DNA from: an uncultured Oscillospiraceae bacterium
GTDB lineage: Bacteria > Bacillota > Clostridia > Oscillospirales > Oscillospiraceae
Direction of reading: 5' to 3'
DNA length: 49,131 bases
Assembly (NCBI GenBank): GCA_910588365.1
Contig: CAJUQS010000143.1
Span: 1 to 49,131, forward strand
In this document: positions 24,563-32,685 of the stretch, piece by piece
Layout: every line of letters begins with the position of its first letter
Numbering within the stretch: the stretch's first letter is position 1
Position numbers and translations under genes: made by a program
The notes under the pieces: model-generated
The model's database searches: none
What the model was told of the DNA's origin: nothing
The model's input: the letters and a program-made list of their open reading frames with translations, nothing else

Positions 24563-25108
24563 ATGAACGGACAGTGGGACTTTACCATCGGCCTGCGGGA
24601 AACCCGGGACCTGTATCTGCTGCTGATGCGGGAGAAGTGGCGGGGCGGGATACTGGGCTTTGGCGCGGCGGGGGCCCTGACGGCGGTGCTGTACACCGGG
24701 GAGCTGGGCCTGTCCCCGCCCCTCCGGGCCGCCGCCGTCCTGGCCGGGGCCGGGCTGGTGATGCTGCTGGCCTGGGCGGCTCTGACCCTCTCCACGGCGG
24801 CCAGGGTCCGCGGCCAGCTGCGCCGGTCCGGCCGGGAGAGCTACGTCCAGCAGACCCGCATCGACGGCTTCGGCGTCCATGTCACCGTGGGCAAAGATCA
24901 GGCCCGGCTGGGCTTTGACAAGCTGGCCCGCGTGCGGGAGACCCGCCGGGCCTTCTACCTCTTTATCGCTGGCAGTCAGGCGTGGATCCTGCCCAAGGGG
25001 CAGATGGAGGAGGGGGACTGCGCCCGGATCCGGGAGCTGTTCCGTTCGGTCATCGAGCGGGGGCGGCTGAAGCTGGCGGAGCCCGCTTTTTCCAACAAGA
25101 AAAAGTAG
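24563..25108 (+). CDS. YcxB-like membrane protein
   Basis: A 181-aa protein with two adjacent hydrophobic segments (about 35-50, GILGFGAAGALTAVLY, and 60-80, AAVLAGAGLVMLLAWAAL) and a C-terminal beta-rich part: VQQTRIDGFGVHVTV, DKLARVRETRRAFYLFI and WILPKGQM are typical of the YcxB-like/PH-like group, whose role is unknown. GAAGGAGG lies ten bases before the ATG; a TTG two codons earlier is less likely. It starts 27 bases after prmA and shares its terminator. Confidence 0.78.
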   Translation: MNGQWDFTIGLRETRDLYLLLMREKWRGGILGFGAAGALTAVLYTGELGLSPPLRAAAVLAGAGLVMLLAWAALTLSTAARVRGQLRRSGRESYVQQTRIDGFGVHVTVGKDQARLGFDKLARVRETRRAFYLFIAGSQAWILPKGQMEEGDCARIRELFRSVIERGRLKLAEPAFSNKKK

Positions 25109-25120
25109 GGCTTGTTTGAA

Positions 25121-25167
25121 AAAGAATACAGCCGCCCCGGGAATCCTCCGGGGCGGCTGTATTCTTT
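25121..25167 (+). terminator. Strong terminator after prmA-ycxB
   Basis: A perfect 20-bp stem (25121-25140 with 25148-25167, 7-base loop), GC-rich at the apex and A-rich/T-rich at the base, so it can work in both directions. It is flanked by direct copies of GGGCTTGTTTGAAA (25109-25122 and 25168-25181) and by an inverted copy TCAAACAAGCCC (25226-25237), which suggests an inserted or duplicated unit. Confidence 0.85.
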
Positions 25168-25236
25168 GGGCTTGTTTGAAACATATCAAAACGCCCAAAC
25201 AGCGGATCTTTTTCCGCCATTTATCAAACAAGCCCT

Positions 25237-25294
25237 GAGCAAGGCGCAGCTTTGCGCAAAAGTTCTTTTGATACTTTTCTTTCAAGAAAAGTAT
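25237..25294. repeat. Short hairpin element (GATACTTTT family)
   Basis: GGCGCAGCTTTGCGC-type first hairpin (25245-25259), AAAAGTTCTTTTG, then a hairpin ATACTTTTCTT/AAGAAAAGTAT (25271-25294). Fourth member of the family. Being 17 bases beyond the stop of the minus-strand PilZ gene, it may also end that transcript. Confidence 0.62.
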
Positions 25295-25310
25295 GTATAC
25301 CCCTGGCGGC

Positions 25311-25955
25311 TCAGTCCTTCTTGCGCAGCCGCCGGTCCTCCCGGAACACGAAGCTGCGCAGCTGGGACTCGTACCGGGCGGGCAGGTCCATGAAGCGGCA
25401 GCCGTAGCCGTACAGGGGCTGGCTGGGATAGACGGTCTCGTCGCTCACCCGCAGGATCTTGGCGACCAGGGGAATGGTGCCGCCGGCCCCCTTGAAGTCA
25501 AACCACACCCGGCGCCCCTTGTCCATCGCCAGACTGGTGCGCAGGTAGACGCCGCCGGCGCTGATGTTCAGCACCGTGGCCTGGACCCCCTCCGACGGGA
25601 TCTGGACCGCGTCCCCGGGCTGGCGGGAGGTATGAAGCATGACCTTTTCCCCGACGGACACCTTGACATCCTGGCGGCGCTGCTCCTGGGAGAGGCGGTC
25701 GATGATCTCGCAGCGGAGCGAGCGCATCTGCTCGGGCAGATCCAGGGGGGAATTCAGAGAACACCGGCAGGTCAGCATCCCCAGAATCGGATCATAAAAC
25801 ACAATCTGGAAGTAGGGCAGGAGATGAAAGTCAAAGCTGCGGGGCACAATGAGCAGTACACTGTCCATGGGCCCCTGCTCCACGCCCGCCTGGACCAGGA
25901 GATCCCCGTCCGAGTCAAAAATCTCCGCTCTTTTGCAATACTCCAAAATAGCCAT
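25311..25955 (-). CDS. PilZ-domain protein (YcgR/YpfA-like, flagellar brake candidate)
   Basis: A 214-aa protein. Residues about 1-90 resemble the YcgR-N type domain; residues about 95-200 are PilZ, with NISAGGVYLRT matching the D/N-x-S-x-x-G motif. The first c-di-GMP motif, normally RxxxR, reads RRQDVK, i.e. RxxxK, so binding may be weaker or altered. YcgR-type proteins slow flagellar rotation when c-di-GMP is high by touching the motor, and this gene stands divergently beside the flagellar genes. It has its own promoter; the ribosome site is weak (AGAGGG). Confidence 0.87.
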   Translation of the reverse strand: MAILEYCKRAEIFDSDGDLLVQAGVEQGPMDSVLLIVPRSFDFHLLPYFQIVFYDPILGMLTCRCSLNSPLDLPEQMRSLRCEIIDRLSQEQRRQDVKVSVGEKVMLHTSRQPGDAVQIPSEGVQATVLNISAGGVYLRTSLAMDKGRRVWFDFKGAGGTIPLVAKILRVSDETVYPSQPLYGYGCRFMDLPARYESQLRSFVFREDRRLRKKD

Positions 25956-26026
25956 GTAAACAGCCCTCTTAAAATTTATTGTCCCGCGCGGCCCGCACCG
26001 GGTGCGCCGCGCCGTTATTTCTCCCT

Positions 26027-26055
26027 ATTATATCGGAAAACGGTCCGCCTTGCAA
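26027..26055 (-). promoter_or_regulatory. Promoter of the PilZ gene
   Basis: On the minus strand TTGCAA (26050-26055) and TATAAT (26027-26032) are 17 bases apart, about 72 bases upstream of the PilZ start. Confidence 0.65.
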
Positions 26056-26112
26056 TCAAAATTTGCAAAGTTTCCGTTTTTTTGTGGGGTGCTCCCGGCG
26101 GGGGACGGGCCC

Positions 26113-26160
26113 GCGGCGGGGAATTTCACAAAAAATTTCCCGCCGCAAGTTATTTTTTTT
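26113..26160 (+). terminator. Terminator-like hairpin upstream of flgM
   Basis: Arms GCGGCGGGGAATTT (26113-26126) and AAATTTCCCGCCGC (26133-26146) pair over 14 positions with one mismatch, followed by AAGTTATTTTTTTT. It points along the plus strand but no plus-strand gene lies just before it, since the PilZ gene reads away. It may be an attenuator in a longer flgM leader or an insulator. Downstream, TACAAT at 26183-26188 with TTGTTT at 26159-26164 (18-base gap) is a possible flgM promoter. Confidence 0.65.
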
Positions 26161-26257
26161 GTTTCCAGTCCGATAAAAATAATACAATGCTGTCGTTGTA
26201 GCTGCGGGAGCCGGGCAGACCGGCCTGGCCGGCGCGACAAGTTGGGAGGTCATTTTC

Positions 26258-26566
26258 ATGATCATTACAGGACCAGAGGGCTATCTGCCCGTTCAAAAGA
26301 AAACCGCCCGCCGCGTGAGCCCCGCAGGCGTGAACCGCCCCCAGAGCCCGGAGGGCTGTTTTGACAACTACACCGCTTCCGCCGCGGCGGAGCAGGACGG
26401 ACGCAGCTTCCGGGAGGCGGTGGCGAACCTGTCCTATCAGGTGCGCACCCACAACACCACCGGCAAGATCCAGGAGCTGCGCGGGGCTGTCCGCTCCGGC
26501 GAGTACCAGATCTCCCCTAGGGAGACCGCCGCCAGGATGCTGCTGCTGAGCGAGGAGGCCGAGTGA
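26258..26566 (+). CDS. flgM: Anti-sigma-28 factor FlgM
   Basis: A 102-aa FlgM. The C-terminal part (about 70-102: KIQELRGAVRSGEYQISPRETAARM split by helices) is the sigma-28-binding region; VRSGEY and the following helices are typical. It holds sigma-28 inactive until the hook is finished and FlgM is exported. The N-terminal half is disordered and basic. GGGAGG lies ten bases before the ATG. It is the first gene of the late-flagellar block and overlaps flgN by one base. Confidence 0.88.
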   Translation: MIITGPEGYLPVQKKTARRVSPAGVNRPQSPEGCFDNYTASAAAEQDGRSFREAVANLSYQVRTHNTTGKIQELRGAVRSGEYQISPRETAARMLLLSEEAE

Positions 26567-27018
26567 TGGACCACGGACTTTGGAGGGAATATCTGAAGCT
26601 GCTGGAGGGCCTGGGCCGGACCATGGACCAGCTGGCGGAGATTGAGCGGAAGAAGACGGAGGCGGTCAGCAGCAGCAACCTGAACGCCGTGGAGGACTGC
26701 ATGACCCGGGAGCAGGCGCTGAGCCTGTCCCTGCGCGGCTTTGAGCAGCGGCGCACCGCCATGCTCTCCAAGCTGGGCATTCCGGACACCTCCCTGAGCC
26801 AGCTGGAGCAGTACAGCCCCGAGGGGCTGGAGCTGGAGACGCGGCGGGCCGTGGAGGATCTGCGGCGCCAGTACGAGATGTTCCAGTCCGCCGCCTCGGT
26901 GGCCAGGAACACCCTGGAGTGCAACCTGCGGGTGATTGAGAGGATGCGGGCCAGCCAGGAGAAGGCCGCTGAGGCCGCCCCGCCGGCGGAGCCGCGGCAG
27001 TACGATTTTCGGGGATAA
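26566..27018 (+). CDS. flgN: FlgN-family export chaperone for FlgK/FlgL
   Basis: A 150-aa all-helical protein with heptad pattern (about 5-140) and no cysteine-rich or catalytic motifs, as expected of FlgN, which escorts the hook-filament junction proteins FlgK and FlgL to the export gate. ATG 26566 shares one base with the flgM stop and has GAGGAGG upstream; a GTG one codon earlier is in frame. It is directly followed by flgK, its client. Confidence 0.85.
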   Translation: MDHGLWREYLKLLEGLGRTMDQLAEIERKKTEAVSSSNLNAVEDCMTREQALSLSLRGFEQRRTAMLSKLGIPDTSLSQLEQYSPEGLELETRRAVEDLRRQYEMFQSAASVARNTLECNLRVIERMRASQEKAAEAAPPAEPRQYDFRG

Positions 27019-27062
27019 CGGGCCGTTGCCGGCGACGATAAGATGATAAGGAGAAAATAATT

Positions 27063-29618
27063 ATGGCCGTTTTAGGGACCTTCGGCTCGTTCACAACCGC
27101 ACGCCTGGGCATCTATGCCTCCCAGGCGTCGCTGAACGTGACCGGAAACAATATCGCCAACATCAACACCGTGGGCTACACCCGCCAGCGTATGGATCTG
27201 GTGAGCCTCAACTCCACCGGCACGGCGAAGTACGCCAGCAGCTTTATGGTGGACGTGGGCTACGGCGTGCTGTGCGAGAGCACCTCCCAGCTGCGGGACC
27301 CCTACATGGATATCCGCTTCCGCAACGAGCAGGCCGCGGTGGGCAAGACCGAGACCTGGCTGGAGGGCCTGGACCAGCTCAGCCACATCCTGGACGAGGT
27401 GGGCCGGGGCACGGACGACTTCGGCGTCATCGCCGACCAGATCCACGAGTTCTTTGACGCCCTGCAGGGCCTGCAGCAGCGGGTGGGCACCGACGAGTAC
27501 GACGATCTGGTCCGGTCGGCCGGATCCACCCTGGTCAAGCTCTTCAACAGCGGCGCCAAGGGCCTGGAGACCATCCGGGCGAACGAATTCAAGAAGCTCC
27601 AGGACTCCATGAAGGATGTCAACAGCATTCTCAACAACATCCGGGATCTGAACAAGCAGATCCGCACCCAGGGCATCTACGGGGATAATGCCCTGGAGCT
27701 GCGCGACGCCCGGAACGTGGAGCTCGACAAGCTGTCCAAGTACATGAAGATCAACGTCACCTACTCCATGGAGAAGATCGACCAGTACACCGAGGTGGAG
27801 AAGATGACCGTCTCCCTGGCCGACAGCGGCAACCCGCCCATCGTCCTGGTGGACGGCATCTACGGCCGCCAGTTCGACATGCCGGAGCAGTCCGCCATGC
27901 CCAACCCCGCCTATGATCCCAAGGATCCCAAGGGCATGATGTACATCGGCAAGGACGGCAAGCCCACGGATATCGAGCGGCTGGCCGCGCTGGTGAAGAA
28001 TGACAAGTATAATCCGAATTCCGACGCGCTGAAAAAGTATGTTGATGAAAATGGCATTCCAACCAACAGCTTGAAAAACGCGGCGCGTAAGGAGAATCCG
28101 AACTGGGATAAGGATGATCCTACCAGTATGCGGTATGTCAAGCCGGATGGAACCCTCACGAATAACAGAGACGAAGCGGAAATTCTGGCAAATAACGCGC
28201 AGAACAACAAACAGAATCCTCAAGTTGTATACGATCCCACCAGCACCGATGGGATGAAGTATTTGGATGCGCAGGGTAACGCCACCAACGACCCGGAACT
28301 GGCGGCCAAGCAGAAGAACCCCGACTACGATGCTACGTATGTGAAGGGAATGAAGTACCTGAAGCTGAAGGACGGCGTCAATCCCGAGGACGTTGACTAC
28401 AGCGATCCCGACTATATCAACAAATTCTTCGAGCCCACCGACGATCCGGATAAGGCGGCCAAGGTCTACAGCTTCTCCGAGGATCACCTGGAGGAGAACC
28501 GCTATCTGTTCCAGCTGACGGACATGGTGGACGAAAAGGGCCACTACATGCGGGACAAATACGGCGTGGAGATCAAGGATGAGCCCGTGGATGTCAGCGA
28601 CACCCTGCTCTATGGCTCGATCCAGTCCCTGCGGGAAATCCTGACCGAGGAGGGCGAGTTCTCCGAGGACTACGACGTGGCGCTGGACCCCAACGCCAAG
28701 ACCAAGCGGGGTATCCCCTATTACCAGAAGGTGATGGACAACTGGGCCCAGACCTTCGCCGAGGTCTTCAACGCGGCCAACCAGATGGACCCCGCCGTGG
28801 TGTATAAGACAACGGAAAACGCCCCCAACGATAACAAAGATCCTGCCGGAGCTGACGGGTGCTTTTTGGATGCCAACGGAATGCACGTGACCTACAAGGA
28901 CAAGGACGGAAACACAGTACCTGTCAGCTCCCTGAAAAAGGAGCTGGATGCAGACGGGAATCCTGTCATTGATCCCGCAACGGGCAAAGAAAAGATGATC
29001 CCCAAGGAGATCTCCGACTACACCGCCGATGAGCTGAAGGCCCTGCGGGACAGTGCGCAGCTCAAGGAGGAGTACTCCTTCTACGATGGCGGCGTGCTCT
29101 TCAGCAACAGCGGCGACGGCAACGACCCCACGGGCATCACAGCCAAGAATATCTCCATCGCCTACGACTGGGATAAGGGCGCGGTGCGTGTGCTGAACAC
29201 CAAGGAGGCAAACACGTATGACGCCTCCAAGGGTGAGTGGTCGTCCCACACCACCCGCCAGGACAACATCCTGCATATGATCAACCTCATTGGCGAGAAG
29301 CGGGGATTTGTGGCATCGGACACGGTGGCCAACGTCAACGACGGCGGCAAGGCGTTCTTCAACGGAACCTTTGAGGAGATGTTCACCGGCATCTCCGGCA
29401 CCCTGGCCACTGACAGGAATGCCACCACCAAGCTCTACAGCGACCACAGTGTCACATCCCTGAACCTGGACAACAGCCGCGCCAGCGTGTCCGGCGTGGA
29501 TTTGAACGACGAGGCCACCAGCATGATGCAGTTTGAGAAGTCCTACTCCGCGGCCTGCCGCCTTCTGACCACCCTGGACTCCATGCTGGATAAGCTGATC
29601 AACGGCACCGCCATCTAA
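27063..29618 (+). CDS. flgK: Flagellar hook-associated protein 1, enlarged
   Basis: An 851-aa FlgK, much longer than the usual 450-650. The N-terminal rod/hook motif (GIYASQASLNVTGNNIANIN, then TVGYTRQ) and the C-terminal ISGVDL-like VSGVDLNDEATSMMQFEKSY followed by AACRLLTTLDSMLDKLI are canonical, so the ends that polymerise are intact. The extra length is in the surface-exposed middle: residues about 281-460 hold five degenerate tandem repeats, and residues about 580-660 are another acidic, Asp/Lys-rich insert. Base composition falls within 28005-28260 compared with the flanks. It joins hook to filament. Preceded by AAGGAG; FlgL follows 30 bases later. Confidence 0.95.
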   Translation: MAVLGTFGSFTTARLGIYASQASLNVTGNNIANINTVGYTRQRMDLVSLNSTGTAKYASSFMVDVGYGVLCESTSQLRDPYMDIRFRNEQAAVGKTETWLEGLDQLSHILDEVGRGTDDFGVIADQIHEFFDALQGLQQRVGTDEYDDLVRSAGSTLVKLFNSGAKGLETIRANEFKKLQDSMKDVNSILNNIRDLNKQIRTQGIYGDNALELRDARNVELDKLSKYMKINVTYSMEKIDQYTEVEKMTVSLADSGNPPIVLVDGIYGRQFDMPEQSAMPNPAYDPKDPKGMMYIGKDGKPTDIERLAALVKNDKYNPNSDALKKYVDENGIPTNSLKNAARKENPNWDKDDPTSMRYVKPDGTLTNNRDEAEILANNAQNNKQNPQVVYDPTSTDGMKYLDAQGNATNDPELAAKQKNPDYDATYVKGMKYLKLKDGVNPEDVDYSDPDYINKFFEPTDDPDKAAKVYSFSEDHLEENRYLFQLTDMVDEKGHYMRDKYGVEIKDEPVDVSDTLLYGSIQSLREILTEEGEFSEDYDVALDPNAKTKRGIPYYQKVMDNWAQTFAEVFNAANQMDPAVVYKTTENAPNDNKDPAGADGCFLDANGMHVTYKDKDGNTVPVSSLKKELDADGNPVIDPATGKEKMIPKEISDYTADELKALRDSAQLKEEYSFYDGGVLFSNSGDGNDPTGITAKNISIAYDWDKGAVRVLNTKEANTYDASKGEWSSHTTRQDNILHMINLIGEKRGFVASDTVANVNDGGKAFFNGTFEEMFTGISGTLATDRNATTKLYSDHSVTSLNLDNSRASVSGVDLNDEATSMMQFEKSYSAACRLLTTLDSMLDKLINGTAI
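27903..28440 (+). repeat. Tandem degenerate repeats coded within flgK
   Basis: Five units of about 31-40 residues with the loose consensus NPxYDxxDxxGMKYxxxDG followed by xPTNxxxxAAxxKN. Unit starts: NPAYDPKDP, KYNPNSDAL, NPNWDKDDP, NPQVVYDPT and NPDYDATYV. Units two to four are visibly more AT-rich and use codons (AAT, AAA, ATT) rare elsewhere in the gene. Confidence 0.75.
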
Positions 29619-29648
29619 CCGCAGATTGGAAAAAGGAGGTAATCTGAT

Positions 29649-30971
29649 ATGAGCAGTTTCCGTGTGACTACGGGGATGATGATGAACACCTACCGCTACA
29701 ACCTCCAGGGCTCCACCAAGAACATGGACGGATCCCGGAACAAGGTGCTCACCCACCGGAAGTTCAACAGCTACGCCGAGGACCCCGCCGCCGCCACTCA
29801 CGCGTGGCGCCTGCGCCGGGCCTTCTCGAAAAATGACAGCTACCTGGTCAACAACAGCGACGCCAAGGCCCGCATGAACATCGCCTGGACCACCCTGGGC
29901 ACCATCAAGACCGAGCTGTATGACAAGGCCGCCACCACGGCGGAGCTGCGGGGCAGCAACGACCCCACCGCCGACGGCCGGGAGCCCCTGGGGACGGTGC
30001 TGAACAACACCGCCAAGTCCATCATCCAGGCCATGAACGGCGCCAAGTACGGCGACCACTTCGTCTTCGGCGGCGACGACGCCCTCAACGCGCCCTTCAC
30101 CTGGAGCGAGGACGGGAAGACGCTCTACTACCAGGGCGTGAACGTCAACGCCGGCCTGGTGAAGAAGCCCGCGGAACCGGACTGGGGCGCCATCGATCCC
30201 GCTACAAACCTGCCGGAAAACATGCCCGCCCAGAGCGACGACGCCATGGAGCAGGCGTGGATTGACTACTACAATGCCCAGGCCCAAACGCCCCCTGACA
30301 CGACTGTACCCAAGCCCTCGGATCCGCCCAACTGGGGGACTGAGGACAAATACGGCGTGCCGGAGCAGCTCAACGACCCCAACTTCAAGCCCAACGGCCC
30401 CATTGAGGAGGCGTGGGCCGCCTACTACAAGGACCAGGGCGACGTCAAGCGCCTGGATGAGCTGGCCAACGCGCAGGTCAACACCGACCTGGGCATGGGC
30501 CTGATGGAGGACGAAAACGGCAAGGTTGTCAACGGCACGGCCTTCGACATGTCCCTGCCGGGCATCAAGATGCTGGGCTACGGCGTTGACGCGGATGGGG
30601 ATCCCAAAAACGGCGTGATGATCATAATGCGCCTGGGGGAGATCCTGGACGGGTACAACTCGGAGACGGATAAGTTTGAGCCCCCGGAGAACCGCGAGGA
30701 GTACGACCGGCTGATCGGCAAGCTGAGCGACGCCAACGATCTGCTCATCAGCTCCTACAGTGACACGGACACCAAGGGCCAGTACCTGAACGCCAACGAG
30801 GACCGGCTGAAGGACCAGAGCGACTACCTGGCGGAGGAGATTCTGAACCTGGAGCAGGTGGATCTGGCCGACGCCATCACGGAGTTCTCCTGGGACTACT
30901 ACTGCTACAGCGCGGCGCTGAAGATCGGTACCCAGCTGCTCAGCCAGTCGCTGATCGACTACATGCGCTGA
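29649..30971 (+). CDS. flgL: Flagellar hook-associated protein 3, enlarged
   Basis: A 440-aa FlgL, longer than the usual 290-320. The N-terminal FRVTTGMMMNTYRYNLQGS helix and the C-terminal DLADAITEFSWDYYCYSAALKIG helix (the flagellin-like D0/D1 parts) are conserved. The middle carries an insert with a pair of similar units, KPAEPDWGAIDP...AWIDYYNAQAQ (about 172-215) and KPSDPPNWGTED...AWAAYYKDQGD (about 221-263). It caps the hook side of the filament together with FlgK. AAAGGAGG precedes the ATG. No good terminator follows; a possible promoter (TTGACG 31009-31014, TATGGA 31032-31037) lies before the next gene. Confidence 0.93.
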   Translation: MSSFRVTTGMMMNTYRYNLQGSTKNMDGSRNKVLTHRKFNSYAEDPAAATHAWRLRRAFSKNDSYLVNNSDAKARMNIAWTTLGTIKTELYDKAATTAELRGSNDPTADGREPLGTVLNNTAKSIIQAMNGAKYGDHFVFGGDDALNAPFTWSEDGKTLYYQGVNVNAGLVKKPAEPDWGAIDPATNLPENMPAQSDDAMEQAWIDYYNAQAQTPPDTTVPKPSDPPNWGTEDKYGVPEQLNDPNFKPNGPIEEAWAAYYKDQGDVKRLDELANAQVNTDLGMGLMEDENGKVVNGTAFDMSLPGIKMLGYGVDADGDPKNGVMIIMRLGEILDGYNSETDKFEPPENREEYDRLIGKLSDANDLLISSYSDTDTKGQYLNANEDRLKDQSDYLAEEILNLEQVDLADAITEFSWDYYCYSAALKIGTQLLSQSLIDYMR

Positions 30972-31075
30972 TTCACAAAATTCCGATTTTTAGAGTGTTT
31001 TCCCTCTTTTGACGCAATTGTGTGCAGGCGGTATGGATGCCGCAAGAATAAGCAGAAGGGAGTGCGCGTCACACA

Positions 31076-31681
31076 ATGAAGCCATTGATTGAGATCACCA
31101 CGGTCCCCATCCAAATCGAGATGAAGACCACCAATGCCAAGCTGGAGTATGCCCGCGGAACAGTGGAAATGGAGATCTCCCGGGATAAAGGCGGGCTGAA
31201 CATCAAGAGCAGGCCCATTCGCGTCAATATCGACACCTTCGAGGCCCGCAACTCCATTACGCCGACCCTGGCGCGGAGTCTGGAGCAGGGGGCCCAGAAG
31301 GGCCAGCAGGCGGCCTATCAGGCCACTGCCACCTACGCCCAGCAGGGCAAGCTGATGATGGAGACCAAGCTGGGGGAGGAGGTCATCACCAAGTTCTCCC
31401 GGGAGTCGCTGATGAAGAACGTCAAGGACGTGGGGCTGACGTTCCTGCCCAGCACGGGCCCGGAGATCACCTGGGACGTGGGGGAGATGAACATCCGCTA
31501 CGAGATGGATAAGCTGAACTTCGACTGGAAGTTCGGCGAGGGCGACTTCAAGTTCACCCCCGGCGACATTGAGCTGACCGTCACCCAGCGCCCGGAGGTC
31601 ATCATCAAGTATATCGGCGGGCCCATCTACGTCCCGCCCTCCTCGGACCCCAACTATGAGCCCGTGGATGTGAGGGGCTGA
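31076..31681 (+). CDS. YviE-like protein (DUF6470)
   Basis: A 201-aa protein with a beta-rich N-terminus (IEITTVPIQIEMKTTNAKLE) and an E/T-rich middle, matching the DUF6470 proteins found between flgL and fliW in Bacillota (YviE of Bacillus). Its role is unknown; the place suggests a late-flagellar function. No signal peptide or membrane segment. AAGGGAG lies about 14 bases before the ATG, somewhat far. Confidence 0.85.
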   Translation: MKPLIEITTVPIQIEMKTTNAKLEYARGTVEMEISRDKGGLNIKSRPIRVNIDTFEARNSITPTLARSLEQGAQKGQQAAYQATATYAQQGKLMMETKLGEEVITKFSRESLMKNVKDVGLTFLPSTGPEITWDVGEMNIRYEMDKLNFDWKFGEGDFKFTPGDIELTVTQRPEVIIKYIGGPIYVPPSSDPNYEPVDVRG

Positions 31682-31746
31682 TTGCCGGGCAGCCGTTTTG
31701 GGTGTGAAGCGGGCCGCTGCCGCGTGTGGAGACAGGAGGAAGAGCC

Positions 31747-32202
31747 GTGCTGCTGCAAACAAAATATTTCGGGCAGGTGGACTGCCCGGAGGACCAGATT
31801 CTCCATTTCCCGAGGGGCCTGTTCGGCTTTGAGGAGGAGAAGGCGTTCTGTCTGCTCCCCTTCGAGGGGAGCGGCGGGAGCCTGCTCTGCTTCCAGAGCG
31901 CGGCCACCCCGGCCCTGGCCTTCGTGGCGATGGATCCGTTCATGCTCTCGCCGGACTACGCCCCCGTGCTGACGGCGGAGGAGCTGCGGGAGCTGGGGGT
32001 GGAGCGGAGCGAGGAGCTATGCTTCTATACCCTGTGCGTGGTGCGGAACCCCGCCTCGGAGAGCACGGTGAACCTGCGCTGTCCGGTAGCCATCAACGAC
32101 CGCACCCGTCAGGCCGTACAGGTGATTCTGGAGGAGGGGCGCTATCAGATGCACCACCTTCTCTCGGAGTTCGCGGGGCGGAAGGAGGGCGGGCCATGCT
32201 GA
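31747..32202 (+). CDS. fliW: Flagellar assembly factor, CsrA antagonist
   Basis: A 151-aa FliW: the block QILHFPRGLFGFEEEK is the family signature. FliW binds flagellin (or relatives) and CsrA in turn; when flagellin is exported, FliW is free to bind CsrA and lift repression of flagellin translation. The GTG at 31747 has AGGAGGA six bases before it; the GTG at 31726 would place that ribosome site inside the gene. It overlaps csrA by seven bases. Confidence 0.94.
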   Translation: MLLQTKYFGQVDCPEDQILHFPRGLFGFEEEKAFCLLPFEGSGGSLLCFQSAATPALAFVAMDPFMLSPDYAPVLTAEELRELGVERSEELCFYTLCVVRNPASESTVNLRCPVAINDRTRQAVQVILEEGRYQMHHLLSEFAGRKEGGPC

Positions 32203-32453
32203 TCCTCCAGAGGAAGGCGGGGGAGTCCCTGCTGATTGGCGAGGAGATTGAGATCTCCGTGCTCTCCGTGGAGGCGGGCCGGGTCCGGCTGGCGATTGAG
32301 GCGCCCAAGAGCGTGCCCATTCTGCGCAGCGAGCTGAAGAACGCGGCGGCCACCAACCGGGAGGCGGCGGACGAGGAGGCCTCGCCCCTGGCGCTTCTGG
32401 AGATGCTCCGGGGGGCGGCGGGAGATGTGGAGACGCCCGGCGAAAAAAAATAG
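32196..32453 (+). CDS. csrA: Carbon storage regulator CsrA
   Basis: An 85-aa RNA-binding repressor. The core MLILQRKAGESLLIGEEIEI and VRLAIEAPKSVPILR is canonical, and the extended C-terminal helix (about 50-85) is the part that FliW binds in Bacillota. It recognises GGA-containing hairpins at ribosome sites. GAAGGAGG lies within the end of fliW. A terminator 8 bases later closes this transcription block. Confidence 0.95.
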   Translation: MLILQRKAGESLLIGEEIEISVLSVEAGRVRLAIEAPKSVPILRSELKNAAATNREAADEEASPLALLEMLRGAAGDVETPGEKK

Positions 32454-32461
32454 TGGCATAG

Positions 32462-32507
32462 AACGTCCATGGGCTTCATATAAAGCCTATGGGCGTTTTG
32501 TTATTTT
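32462..32507 (+). terminator. Terminator after csrA
   Basis: Arms AACGTCCATGGGCTT and AAGCCTATGGGCGTT (32462-32476, 32483-32497; two non-Watson-Crick positions, one G-U) with a CATATA loop, followed by TTGTTATTTT. It separates the late-flagellar block from the fla operon. Confidence 0.85.
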
Positions 32508-32685
32508 GACGGGGCTGGCTGATGGATTTTCCAGCTTATGCCGGTAAATTGGAGGGATAGCCCGGAAAAGTGGTCTGAAATCTGGTGATATTGTCATGAT
32601 TTGGAAGATTTATTGGAAAACTATCAAAATTTTGGAGGAGCTGAATCAAAAATATGTCAAAGATCGACAATTTTTGATTTTTGAC

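Noticed and set aside
26147..26190. Sigma-28 promoter for flgM (TCCGATAA at 26169-26176)
   Set aside because: The -10-like string is good but no TAAA lies about 15 bases upstream; a sigma-A reading is no better, so neither is claimed firmly.
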